Assembly: GCA_021234155.1 (NCBI GenBank)
Contig: JAJEKV010000010.1
Span: 11,550,359-11,614,358, forward strand
Direction: 5' to 3'
DNA: 64,000 bases
From: Isoetes taiwanensis
Taxonomy: Eukaryota; Streptophyta; Lycopodiopsida; Isoetales; Isoetaceae
Within the stretch, counting starts at the first letter, position 1. Each line of letters starts with the position of its first letter. The translations under genes were made by a program, and so were the position numbers. This document shows positions 47,076 through 57,490 of this stretch, one piece after another. The notes beneath the pieces were generated by a model, which was given only the letters and a program-made list of their open reading frames with translations, was not told the DNA's origin and did no database searches.

Positions 47076-47230
47076 GTTGGCCTTGCTTCGCCAATTTTTT
47101 CTTTATTGTTCTCTTTGCCTGATTTTTTCTAGTCGCCCCTTTATTTTTCCTATTTTTCCTTTGCTTCACTTTTGCCATATTTTTCCTAGTTTGCTCATTC
47201 CTGTTGAGGTAGATTCCTCTTCTATCGGCC
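47076..47230. repeat. Pyrimidine-rich tract, right part
   Basis: T/C-rich sequence continuing the tract cut at 39931. Joining the two sides at GTTG restores a continuous tract. Confidence 0.55.
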
Positions 47231-48059
47231 AGTTGGTTGTATCATAGGACCCATCCTAAGGAATGCCCATTTCTTGATTACGTCAAAGGATCATGTTAGA
47301 ATTCATATGTTGTTAGGACTGGGCTATATCAAATGATCCTCCTCATGTTGGAAATGATCTAAGTTTTTTTATCATTTAGACACCATTTATTGAAACGATG
47401 CTCTCAATCTTAGGGAGCTACTTTGCGTGCCTTAGCTTCACTTGGATTATGACCAGAGCACAATCTTATGTCGAAATTGTTAAAAAGAGAGCTATTTGGA
47501 GTTTTCTAACTTTCCCTTAAGCAACTTGGTGACAATTTGGCCATCTTCACGCATCTTTGCGAGTGCTATTTTGAAAGAAGGGTTACAAGGAGGCCTTCAT
47601 GTTCAGCCATGTAAAGACCTTAAATGCTGGCTCGGGCAGGTAGTTGACCCATTTCCAGGTCACAGGCGGTCAAACAAGACAAAGCTTTCAGCAAAGACAA
47701 GAAGGCACAATACATTGTAGCATATCGGTGGAAAATATTCCTTAATCGGCATCCTTAGACATTTTAGAGAAGAGTGTTACACAAACCCTTGCAACCTATA
47801 GGAGGTAACATCTCCTTTCAACAATGGGTACAACATATTATAACCATCATTCAATTAAATTGGGATTATGTCTTGATTTTGGGACAAATTTCATATTGCA
47901 AGTTTTTTAGTAACTTGATTAAAGTCACTATACGTTAACATATAATCACACACCTTAATATAAATTCACACCTTAACTTCAAATTACAAAATCATATATC
48001 ATGAAACTCAAGTAGTACACAACTTTTATTAACTGTGATTGATACATAGTAACTGTTTT
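47231..48059. other. No gene seen
   Basis: AT-rich sequence between the two transposons. It may contain the left end of the DUF7869-type element, but I found no convincing inverted repeat. Confidence 0.35.
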
Positions 48060-48272
48060 TCATTTTTCCACCAGCATCCCCAAGGATATGAGAACCTTAT
48101 TCCTTACATCCTGAGGTATTGTAACTCTCGCTGTTTTACTTGGAATAGTTTTTGGAGTCCACGAGTACAATACAGTTTCAATGTCTAGCCAAAGATCATG
48201 ACCACTAGGATTTCTCCTCCACCTCTTTGTCCAACAATCTAAATATCTTTCTTTATCAGTGACATTACTCAA
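48060..48272 (-). CDS. Possible C-terminal remnant of the DUF7869-type transposase
   Basis: A 70-codon frame (ERYLDCWTKRWRRNPSGHDL, TIPSKTARVTIPQDVRNKVL) lies just downstream of the transposase frame on the same strand. It may be its C-terminus after a frame break, or a second exon. No motif is recognised. Confidence 0.3.
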   Translation of the reverse strand: MSNVTDKERYLDCWTKRWRRNPSGHDLWLDIETVLYSWTPKTIPSKTARVTIPQDVRNKVLISLGMLVEK

Positions 48273-48321
48273 CTGATGTACTGGACACCACTATTCCACG
48301 CGCACCTTATTGAAGTTAACA

Positions 48322-50385
48322 TCACCTTCTTCTTTGCAAATATCCAAGATAGTGTATCCCAACCACACTGGATAGGTCTGTTGCTGTTTTTACTACTACA
48401 AATTGGTGGCACTCCACGTCAGTAGAAGGTTCATAACAATCTATGCCTAGATATTTTGGCCTATCCTTCTTAGGACCAACATAGTGTTTATTAGATTGAG
48501 GAGGAGCATATGCCTTCACAATGCTACTAATGGTACCATCATCTTCGTCAGCACCAGCTAATGTTTTCCACTTACTTTTAGGGAACCACCCTTCTTTCAG
48601 CTCTTCTGAGGATGTGTCTACCTCATCCAACAAGTTGATCACCTTCTTCCAATAATCTATCAATGCACGATTAGTCTCATCTAAATTAGTTTGCCAATGC
48701 TTGATGTAGTCATTGATGCCATCCTTAGTCAATCCCAATTGCTTGACTTCTTCAGTTGGTTTTAGAGCTTTTGGTTGACCAGGAGGTATCATAGGCTTGC
48801 CATTTGCATCCCTGTGCCAAATTTTTGCCCCACCTCTCCACTTCTCCTCTGAAGGTCTCATTTTCCATTGCATGATTGGAATCCCTTCTCTCACCCAAAA
48901 AGTGAATTGAAGAGGTCTAGAATGACCTTCCATGTCGAGAGCATAACCATCCACAAAACTCTTCCAATCAGGCACTTCTTCTATGAGAGATCCTATAGGA
49001 GATGGATTTGTACATCCATGAAATATTTCCAATAGCCTGGGAAAGTTGGTAACTGTCTGCTGTCTCAATACATGACTATATTTTTCAAACAATGCGTCCA
49101 CATCCTCATGAGTATGTCTGGGCATTAGGAACCCCAAATTGACTCTTTCAAAAATACCCATAGGTGTTAAGTAGGATAGGAAAGAAAACATCCACCTGTT
49201 CTTATTTTGACCAGCACAATTATCTAGTTGCAAGAGGAGCTTTCTGGGCAGATCTCGAGGTTAAGCACGAGATGTTGAAGCTCCAACATGTTCATTAGGT
49301 CCATTACTCCTAAACCTTGCCTTGCTAAACTTTTCAATACTATTAGGGGTTCCATCCAACAATGCACTATGTAGTGCCTGGCTAGCTATAGGATCCTGGA
49401 GGTGACCATTGTAACCTTTATCATAATTTCTTAAACACCTCATGATACTCCCAATGTGAAAATCTGGACCATCACTCCACAACTCTAAACTGAAACGACC
49501 ATAGTAGGTCTGAGACTGCCCATGCAATATTGCCCCAGTCATTGAAATCTGCAAAGGGTATGATCTTCCACATGACTTAGGAATGTACTTGAATTGTGGA
49601 AGACAAGTCTTCTGTTGGTCCATTTTATCATGTATAAGACATAGATAGTTATTAGGTTCCATTGCAGATAAGGTCCTCCACATCCAATAAGTTGATCTAC
49701 ATGATAGTTGATCTGTCATATGGTCCTTCATATGTTCCCTTATCTTTGCCCTTAGACTTGGTTGCACAGTCTTATCTAGTATCTCCTTCAGCTTAACACA
49801 TAAATTGCACTTGGCAAAGTTGTTTGAAGTTGCTATGGTCACATGCTTGAAATGCTTATTCCTTAGCCTACTAAAACTGGGCTGGGATATAGAGGCCACG
49901 CCAAGTTCCCGAAGCAATGCATTTATTTCCTCTAATATGCTCTTCTGGGTACAATTGGATGGCAATCTCTTTTCAACAATAACTCTACCCTGTTCATCCT
50001 TCTTACTCTTATGTGGCATGTTTTCTGCATTGAAATCCACATATCTTTCAAATATTTCCTTTGCAGCTATAGTTCTTGAGGTAGGCCTTACCAGGCCAGT
50101 GTTCCCATGCAATGCAATTTTACTACCATTTTCATGTCTCTTTTTCCAGTTGTGCCAAGAAGAGGTTGGAATTCCATGTATAGCCATCCATGCTTTTGAA
50201 CATATCCACTTTCCATTCAATGGGAATCTTTTCTTCTTTGATCTTTCATCCTGAATTGCATAGCCAAATATGGTGTACATGAAATTCCTCCTGCTATCAC
50301 ACTTATGTTCCTGATATGTAGCTCTTGCTACCACCATCTCCTCTATTGTGAACATTCTAATACGGGGAGGCCCAACAACATTCAC
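48322..50385 (-). pseudogene. DUF7869-like DDE transposase, nearly intact, one in-frame stop
   Basis: One reading frame runs from 50385 to 48322 (about 687 codons), broken only by a TAA at 49263-49261. The sense resumes in the same frame (PRDLPRKLLLQLDNCAGQNK). Conserved points: FAKCNLCVKLKEI (a Cys pair typical before the catalytic core), LIHDKMDQQKT (first Asp, about 49640-49608), LQLDNCAGQNKNR (second Asp, about 49232-49196) and MPRHTHEDVDALFEKYS (third acidic position, about 49126-49080, where the family has GHTHEDID). The C-terminal part is Lys/Trp-rich with WKKVINLLDEVDTSSEEL. This order is that of the plant DUF7869 proteins thought to be transposases. A separate basic ORF lies just upstream (50958-50479). 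The element appears young. Confidence 0.8.
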
Positions 50386-50478
50386 TTCCTCTAACCTTCA
50401 TCAGGGGCTTCGGAGAACAATCATAATCGACTTGCATCTTTTGGTGGGATAATGTTTGAAAGTTGGAAGTGGCCTCTG

Positions 50479-50958
50479 CTACCTTTGTGTGAACATTATT
50501 GACAATGGTTCTACATCTATAGGAAACATGTAGTTCCCCTCCAGTTGAATATTGTCCCTAGGCCATGCAACAATAGTTGGAACCTCTAGTTGCTTCACAC
50601 AAGCAAGGCATTCTTGTTTGCCTGAACCCTTTTCCTTCCAATTGTCATATAATTTTGAGATTGCCACACCTAACCTGTCCTCCCCTAATCTTTCATCATT
50701 CACTGCATTGATAGGATTTGCTAGAACAATAATCCCTTCTCCTACTGCCTCTCTGTTGCATGCATGCAGGATCTTGACCTTTTTGTTTTTCCAATCGACC
50801 CGAGTATAAAGTACAATTTCCTTTTCTTTGGCATCATCCTTTTCATTTCTGGTCTTTTCCTTTCCTTTGCCATCATCTTTGTCATCTTCATTAGTTGGGA
50901 ATTTTTCCTTGCCTTGATCAGCATCATTGGGGGCCTTGGGGGATTTAGCATTTTGCAT
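50479..50958 (-). CDS. Charged 159-aa protein upstream of the DUF7869-type transposase
   Basis: It starts MQNAKSPKAPNDADQGKEKF, has a Lys/Glu/Asp-rich low-complexity stretch to about residue 45, then a compact region (IVLYTRVDWKNKKVKILHAC, GVAISKLYDNWKEKGSGK, CLACVKQLEVPTIVAWPRDN). It ends 93 bp before the transposase frame on the same strand. It is probably the N-terminal DNA-binding or accessory part of the same transposon gene, joined by splicing or a frameshift. No family is recognised. Confidence 0.5.
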   Translation of the reverse strand: MQNAKSPKAPNDADQGKEKFPTNEDDKDDGKGKEKTRNEKDDAKEKEIVLYTRVDWKNKKVKILHACNREAVGEGIIVLANPINAVNDERLGEDRLGVAISKLYDNWKEKGSGKQECLACVKQLEVPTIVAWPRDNIQLEGNYMFPIDVEPLSIMFTQR

Positions 50959-51049
50959 GCCATTGACCTAAAATGCATAAAAACATATAGTAAGTTAGCA
51001 TATCCAAATAACATCTCCCTAGCATATCCAAATAACATCTCCCTAGCAT

Positions 51050-51400
51050 GAGTTAACCTATAATATATTAACCTATAATAACCTTAAATGTTGTAACCTT
51101 AGAAACAACTTTTAAGGTTATTATAGGTTAGCAATTTTTAGGTTAGAAGTTATTATAGGTTATTATAGGTTAGAAGTTTTAAGGTAGGTTATTATAGGTT
51201 AAAAGTTAAGGTTAGAAGAAGTAAGTTTACAACTTTTAAGGTTAGAAGTTATAAGGTTAAAATTTCTAACCTTAAATAAATATAACCTTAAAACTTCTAA
51301 AACTTAAAACTTCTAAATTCTAATTCAAACCCTTAAACTTAAAACCTTAACTATTAACTTATAACCTTAAAATATTACCTTAAAATTTCTTATCCTAACA
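51050..51400. repeat. Degenerate AAGGTTATTATAGGTTAG array
   Basis: About 350 bp built from short words AACCTTA/TAAGGTT, AGGTTA and TTATAGG in both orientations, upstream of the DUF7869-type transposase. It may be subterminal repeats of that transposon. Confidence 0.55.
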
Positions 51401-54400
51401 TATATAAAGCAGTGTGATTTTTTGTTTGAAAAAATAGGTTCCTAATATTTCCGTCGCTGAGAAGGGCTCTCCAGTGGACACGTTAGTTTTTGGCCATTTC
51501 TGTTTTTTTTTCTCCCCTTATTTTCTTTGTCCTACACGTGGTGGTAGGTAACTAGTTGCTGCATCCCTGTTCCACCATAGCCAGAAGCTCCAAGCATTGG
51601 GGCTAGGAAATTTCAAGGGCCAAATCCATGCATGTCTGCCGCTCTGGGCGGTGCCGCCAGGGCCGTTTCTTTGTTGGAGCAAAGTCTAGGTACTCCAGTG
51701 GCAACTTCTGCTTTGAATGTGGGTTTTATATATATTTGCTACGGAAGCTTCGGATCATTACCCGATGTCAGGTGCCTATTACGATGCATACGGGAGAATC
51801 TTTTTAGCTTTTGAGGCCAAAGGGAAACTATTTGTCTTTTGTCTTTGCTAAATCTCGTTTGATTGTAGAATTTATCACGGATAGCATGAGCTTAGCCCAA
51901 AAGCGGCTATGTTTTGGCATTGATCGACTGCGAGATCGCATCATTAGAAGAACCCAAATTTAAAATTGAGAGTGTCTGAAAGGGAAACTTTCGAAGGGAA
52001 ACAGAGTTGTTGGGCACAAACATGGCGCGCCCTTAATCTTCAATCTCTAGAAGCTTTTTGGTAGTTCAAGAGGTAGTCTAAGGCGGGGAGCACTGCGGGC
52101 CAGCGATCTTAGAAGCGGCGGTGTATGCTGGGTTGCATCAAACAATGTGTTCGCAAAATCTTCTCGTTTGCAAGGTCCATCGTGAGAAGATGATGAAGAA
52201 GCCCTAAATGACCCCATTCGAGAGTTATTCTCGGAGCTAACAAAAGAGAAAAGGCTCTTTGGTATTGTTCTGAAAGGCGATGTTGACCTTTATATGAAGG
52301 TATTTCCATTTGTCAATAACTTTTACGCTATTCAAGGTTATATTTTGTATGTGCATAACATGTTTTCCTTCACGAGGCCAGTGTCGTCACCAGTTATATA
52401 TTGAAGAGTCTTTTATGCAAGAAAGTCTATTTCAGTTTTCTTAAGGATAAGTGCTCTGCAAACTTCACGGTATTGTGCCGATCCTGGTTTCCGAGATTTC
52501 TTGGATCACCGCCAGTTTCGGATCGTTTCTTAGGCGATTACGAAAGAGGCGGGGTGCGAATCGGCGTTACTAACTATGAGGACCACGAAAGCCTTTGTTA
52601 CGAGATTAGAGATGGCAAATATTAGAAAACCCTGTTTTGAGCTCTGGCGGTAGAATATCGAAATGTCCTCCTGCTTTCGGCGGAAAGAATCTAAATCATC
52701 ATAATTTGGATGCTCTGCTCTGCCTATGGTGCCAGCTGTGGGCGATTTTGTGCTTAGTACCTTTAAGCTTGGGTGTAAAAGGTACTTGCTCTGCAAGCAA
52801 TCCCTGCTCTGGATCTTGAGCAAGGTCAGATGTCGAAGCCTAAGCGAGGCCCAATTTGTGAATCTAATGGGGCATCTTTGGAAGCCCTAAGTGAGGCCCA
52901 AGATGTGAATCGGTGGCTCATCACGAGGAACCATTGTTAGAACTCCACAAGCTCAAAACAATGGTTCGGTTATGACATTTTTCCTAACGGGCATTGCAAC
53001 CAGGTAAAAAACCCATTTCTCTAAAGCATCAAGATGCTCTATACCATCTCCTCTCCTCTATCAAATTTATATGCGTGGAAGAGCGGCATTGCGGCATCGG
53101 TGCCATTTCGAGGACTCGTTTTCGAGTCTCATCGAGTTTACGAGATTTGACGATTTTTTTGGTGCGAGACGCACTTAAAATGATCGGTCGGCGGCTTGAA
53201 TTGGGTTCTTCTCCATCAGGGATGATATTTGCAGCAAGATTCGGAGTTGCAGGTTTTCTAATTTACCTCTTTATCCTCCACTGGCACGTGGCACAGACCT
53301 GCATGCCTGAAAACTCTTCCTGTGTTTGGAATTTCTATAGAGTTAGTAAAAATTATCAGAAGTATGCATGATTGGCTACTAGAATAGTTTGAGCAATCTA
53401 CCTTTAAGCCCATGCACGGATTGAGGATATGCCTATCTTGTGGACCACGAGAGCGTTGAACACATTTTGAAGATCAACTTCGAATTATCCTAAGGTATTC
53501 ATAGTTTACCTCATCATTTTTAGTTTCAATTGTGGTCATTTGGGATCTAATTCTAATTGATCTATCAATTAGGAGAACAATTTCATGAAGTGATGGAGGT
53601 TCTTTTAGGTGATGGCATTTTTTAATTACGATGGAGAGCTCTAGAAGACAAAGGGAAAGCTGCTAGTTTTGAATTTGCATCTCTGGTTTTGAGAGATTTT
53701 AGCACCTTTGGTATTAGGAATTATGCTATAAAGCTCTCAAGCATTATCAGTTCAATTGCAAGAGAAACTACATTTGACATGCGGTAAGGAGACATTTTAC
53801 CCTAAAATGTCTTCCAAGTCCTTATACTAAAAACTTTGATGCCAATTTAGGTGTCTAATGTTAAAATTGACCAAGTCTATGTCAATTTCATCATCTAAGT
53901 TTTGTATGAACAATTTACACCAATCTATTCATCTTATCCTTGATTTGCGAGGGACTGTTTATCGCATGACCCTAGACTCTATATGCAAGCTTGGATTTGG
54001 AGTTGAAATAGGAACTCTGTCTCCATCGCTTCGAGGAGAATCCATTTGCAATTGCATTTGACAATGCAAATGCCATTGTTACCTGGATATTTGTGGACCC
54101 TTTACGGAGAATCAAAGCTATTTTAACATAAACCGGGAAGCATTACTCCATAAGAGTGCAAAAATTGTAGATGAATTCACCTACAAAGTGATCGAGAACA
54201 AGAACAAGAGAGATTGAAGCAATTAAAGCCATGTCTGCATAAAAGTGGAGTCTCGGGGAAATAAACTAGGTAGGGGGATATTAAACTTGAAATTATGTTA
54301 GCGAAGGTCATCTAAGGTTGGAGATGGAGTAAATGATGCCCGGTCTTTGGCAAAATCACGGTAAGCCATTTTGATTTTCATTCTAACAATATTCTTAGGA

Positions 54401-54900
54401 CTTTGAGCAAATAATCACCTTTTGTAATTCCTCTCATCAATAACATTTTTTATAAGCAACTTTCGCATCTATTTGACCTCCAGCGCAGCTTATTATAAGA
54501 ATCACTTTCGATATCAAAGTTTTAATATTCCCAACAAAATTACCCATGACATGCATTTGCCATCTTGCACTTTGAAATCTAGATGTTTGATGCGATATCA
54601 TGTTAGGAGAGCGTGTTAGCCTTGTGGTAGATATTAGATATTAGTATGATATCATGTTAGAGGACATGCTAATCAATATGTATTTTGTGACTAAAGAAAT
54701 CTTTCAATGAGAACTCTAGCATTGAAATGGCATTTTTTCTTAGATAATGTCAATTATTATGCAAACATGTCATTTTAAGGTCTTCTAAAATACATATGAA
54801 ACTTCTAATGTGAATTCCACATTTTGAATCCCATTTTGAGATATACTATAGATTCAGTTGGAGATGTTTTTTACCCCAAGTCAAAGGTGACACAAATTCC
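51401..54900. other. Gene-poor stretch, no recognised gene
   Basis: Short frames such as 51632-51814, 52401-52625 and 52994-53371 show no known motif. Some may be captured exons but I cannot support that. No repeats of note. Confidence 0.4.
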
Positions 54901-54904
54901 CTTG

Positions 54905-55060
54905 CAATGCATTTAGAAAAAAGAAATGTTCGCGGCAGCCTCCCTCACGGTGCATTCAGAAAAGAGAAATGTTCGCGGCGGCCTTGGTCGCCGCGATAAA
55001 TTTCTTGTAACTTATAACCTTAACCCCTTGTAATAAATTTTCGCGGCAGTTATTATGGCG
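54905..55060. repeat. Short direct repeats with TTCGCGGC words
   Basis: TGCATT(T/C)AGAAAA(A/G)AGAAATG followed by TTCGCGGC(A/G)GCC occurs twice (about 54918 and 54951). Further TTCGCGGCAG and GCGCGG words follow to 55060. Confidence 0.5.
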
Positions 55061-55199
55061 CGGTACGAATTTTTTAAAGTAGTTATTACTTTCAATTTAC
55101 ACTCCCTTTCGAACTTCTGGTGCGACTTCGAACTTAGGGCGTGCTTTTCGAACAATCTCTCTACAATCTCGGTGTGAACTTCTGGTGTGCGCTTACAAT

Positions 55200-55500
55200 C
55201 TCTCTACAATCTCGGCTTCTCGGCGCTTCTCGAGATTTTCGAGCTTCTCGGCGCTTCTCGGCGCTTTCGGCTAAAGCTTTTCGGATTGGCTAAAGCATTT
55301 CGAGCTTCTGGCTTCTGGTAAGTAATTTTTTCGAGCTTCTGGCTTCCGGCTTTCGAGTTTTCTGGCTCTATGTGGCTTCTACAATCTTCTGCTTTTTCTC
55401 TGTGGCTTTTCGGCTTCTACAATCTTCTGTTTTTTCTCTGTGGCTTTTCGGCTTCTACAATCTTCTGCTTTGGTTTTTCTGCTCAAAGGTTTCTACAAAG
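55200..55500. repeat. C/T-rich tandem repeats, 38-39 bp unit
   Basis: GGCTTCTACAATCTTCTG starts at 55373, 55412 and 55450. The preceding 150 bp repeats GAGCTTCTCGGCGCTTCTCG-type words. Looks like a low-complexity transposon leader; GAGGTTAGTAT near 55613 could be a splice donor. Confidence 0.6.
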
Positions 55501-55789
55501 CTTTCGGCTCAAAGGTTTCTCGGCTTCTTCTCGGCTCAAATCAACTTTTGTTTTCGACTTTTGGTTTCGTCTTGAAGGCAAAGGCTCAAATCTCGGGTAC
55601 AGAAAACAAAGAGGTTAGTATTTCATGTTCTTTACTTAAAGTCTGTTATCTTATTCTTGTTTTTATTCTAGTATTTGAAAGTTCTGTTCTATCTGCTTTA
55701 TCTGTTATATATGAGCTTCAGGGTTAATCAAGGGGAGTGCTTACTGGCTTAGACTTTTAGATGCATCAGTCCTATACTGCCCCAGCACC

Positions 55790-56110
55790 TTGATATATAG
55801 ATCTATTGTTTATAAACATCCTCTATTGCTTATAAACATGTTCTATTGCTTATATGATCTTGCTCTATGATTTTGCTCTATCTATTGCTTATAAACATGT
55901 TCTATTGCTTGTATGATCTTGCTCTATGATCTTGCTCTATCTGCTCTAAATAATGAACCAAAACAATGAACTAAATAATGAACTAAACAAGGAGTATTAT
56001 TATTATATATCTGCGCTATCTGTTCTTATTCTATCTGCTCTATCTGTTCTATGAGTTCTTATTCTGCTCTATCTGCTCTTAGATTTGCTCTATCTATTTC
56101 CCTGGCTTCG
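55790..56110. repeat. Degenerate CTCTATTGCTTATAAACATG / TGATCTTGCTCTAT repeats
   Basis: Several imperfect copies of 20-45 bp words, non-coding. Confidence 0.5.
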
Positions 56111-56165
56111 TATTCTATTTTTCTGCATTTTTTTTTCTATAGAATGATATGTTAGAATGGGCGAA

Positions 56166-56922
56166 ATCGCGCTTGGCGCATTTCTAGTTTGGCTTCTAAT
56201 TTCCCACTAGGTTAATCAAATCGCGCCAGACGCGTTTCTAGTTTGACCTTTCTATTTATACGGCTTTATACAAATCGCGCCAGGCGCGTGTGAAGTAGAT
56301 CTGTGAAAAAAACAATATAGCAAAGCGGCGCTTTGGCGGCGTTTTGGATTTCCTATATTTAGAATCATTTTCTGGGGAGAGGAATATCATTTGCTAATTA
56401 GTTAATTTCTCTCGTTCTAGTGCATTACACATGGCTGCTTCTAGTTCAAATATACTTCCTCACGGGCGACCATCTTATTTGGACCTGTACAAGATACTAC
56501 TTAATTGTGTTGTTCAAAACATTTAAAGAGAGTTGGACAAGCCATATGACAGTCTGTATCAGGGGCCATGGAAATGCTACCATCGCATCACTGGACATAT
56601 GCGGCTCCTCATGCTCTTAGTAAGGCTCATGCCAACAAATAAAAATCTGAGGCTTTGATTAGGAGTATCAAGGATCGATACAACACTCGATTTGGAGACT
56701 TCGACATTAGCGAGGGGCGAAGAGGATGATGTCATATCGAGAATGGTCGGTGGGACTTTACTCGGTATTGGGCGATGAAGTGGGCCTATCGACATTTTGT
56801 AGAGATGTGTAGAGCAAGCTATGTTAGTTGAAAAGAACTTCGGCGCTTGGCGCATTTTCACAAAAGGAAAAATGTACATATATTTCTTTTGAATATAAAT
56901 ACAATCTCGCGCCTGGCGCAAT
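56166..56922. repeat. Palindrome repeats of the TCGCGCCAGGCGCG type
   Basis: Five copies of a near-palindromic word (AAATCGCGCCAGGCGCG and variants) at about 56166, 56218, 56273, 56840 and 56904 bracket a short coding-like stretch. Layout resembles subterminal repeats of a roughly 0.8-kb non-autonomous element. Confidence 0.55.
56431..56620 (+). pseudogene. Short decayed frame between palindrome repeats, unrecognised
   Basis: The ATG at 56431 gives MAASSSNILPHGRPSYLDLY then KILLNCVVQN. After a frame change, RELDKPYDSLYQGPWKCYHR follows. Amino-acid use looks coding, but I recognise no family. It lies within the palindrome-flanked block. Confidence 0.25.
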
Positions 56923-56958
56923 TTTGCAGCTTAAACTTTTAAGTCACGCTTATTTTAA

Positions 56959-57110
56959 TATGTAGCATAATAACGGGGGGTTTTCTTTGTGTTTTTATGC
57001 GCTTTTCACTAAGGTTTTCCTATGATTTCGTGATGTATTCAAATGGATGTACTAATCATTACATCTAGAGTGCACCATTTTCGAGCCATTGATTTTAGCC
57101 TTTTTCCAAT
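56959..57110 (+). repeat. Dispersed repeat R2, copy e
   Basis: TGTAGCATAATAACGGGGGG, TTTTCCTATGATTTCGTG and ATCTAGAGTGCACCATTTTC, in plus orientation. More diverged than copies a-c. Confidence 0.6.
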
Positions 57111-57490
57111 GGTCAACAACCAATGGCTCACAACAAAAGCCCTGCAAATCATTGAAGCGAGAGCAAAAGGAATATTCCACAAAGATTTTTTTTTTTTTTC
57201 TGAAAAAAGGGGGTAAAATGAGGTTAAAAAAAAAAAAAAGATGCATGAAATTCTATTTTGACCCCAGAAATGACTAAATTTTTTTTTTTTACCTTGAAGG
57301 AATTGACTTTTTTAAAGTGTCACTTTTCTTAGCAAAAAGAATGTTCTTAAAGTATGTTTTAAAGAGAAACTCTAATTTCGAGGAGGATAAAATATTTAAC
57401 AAAAATTGAAGTAAGTACGTAATTGAAGCGTAGTATTCTCAAAATTTGAAGATAGAATCTTCATATTCACATCAAAATTCTGATCTTTTT

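Noticed and set aside
51050-51400. Telomere-like AACCTTA/TAAGGTT array
   Set aside because: Words are mixed in both orientations and do not match the plant telomere TTTAGGG in register; more likely transposon subterminal repeats.
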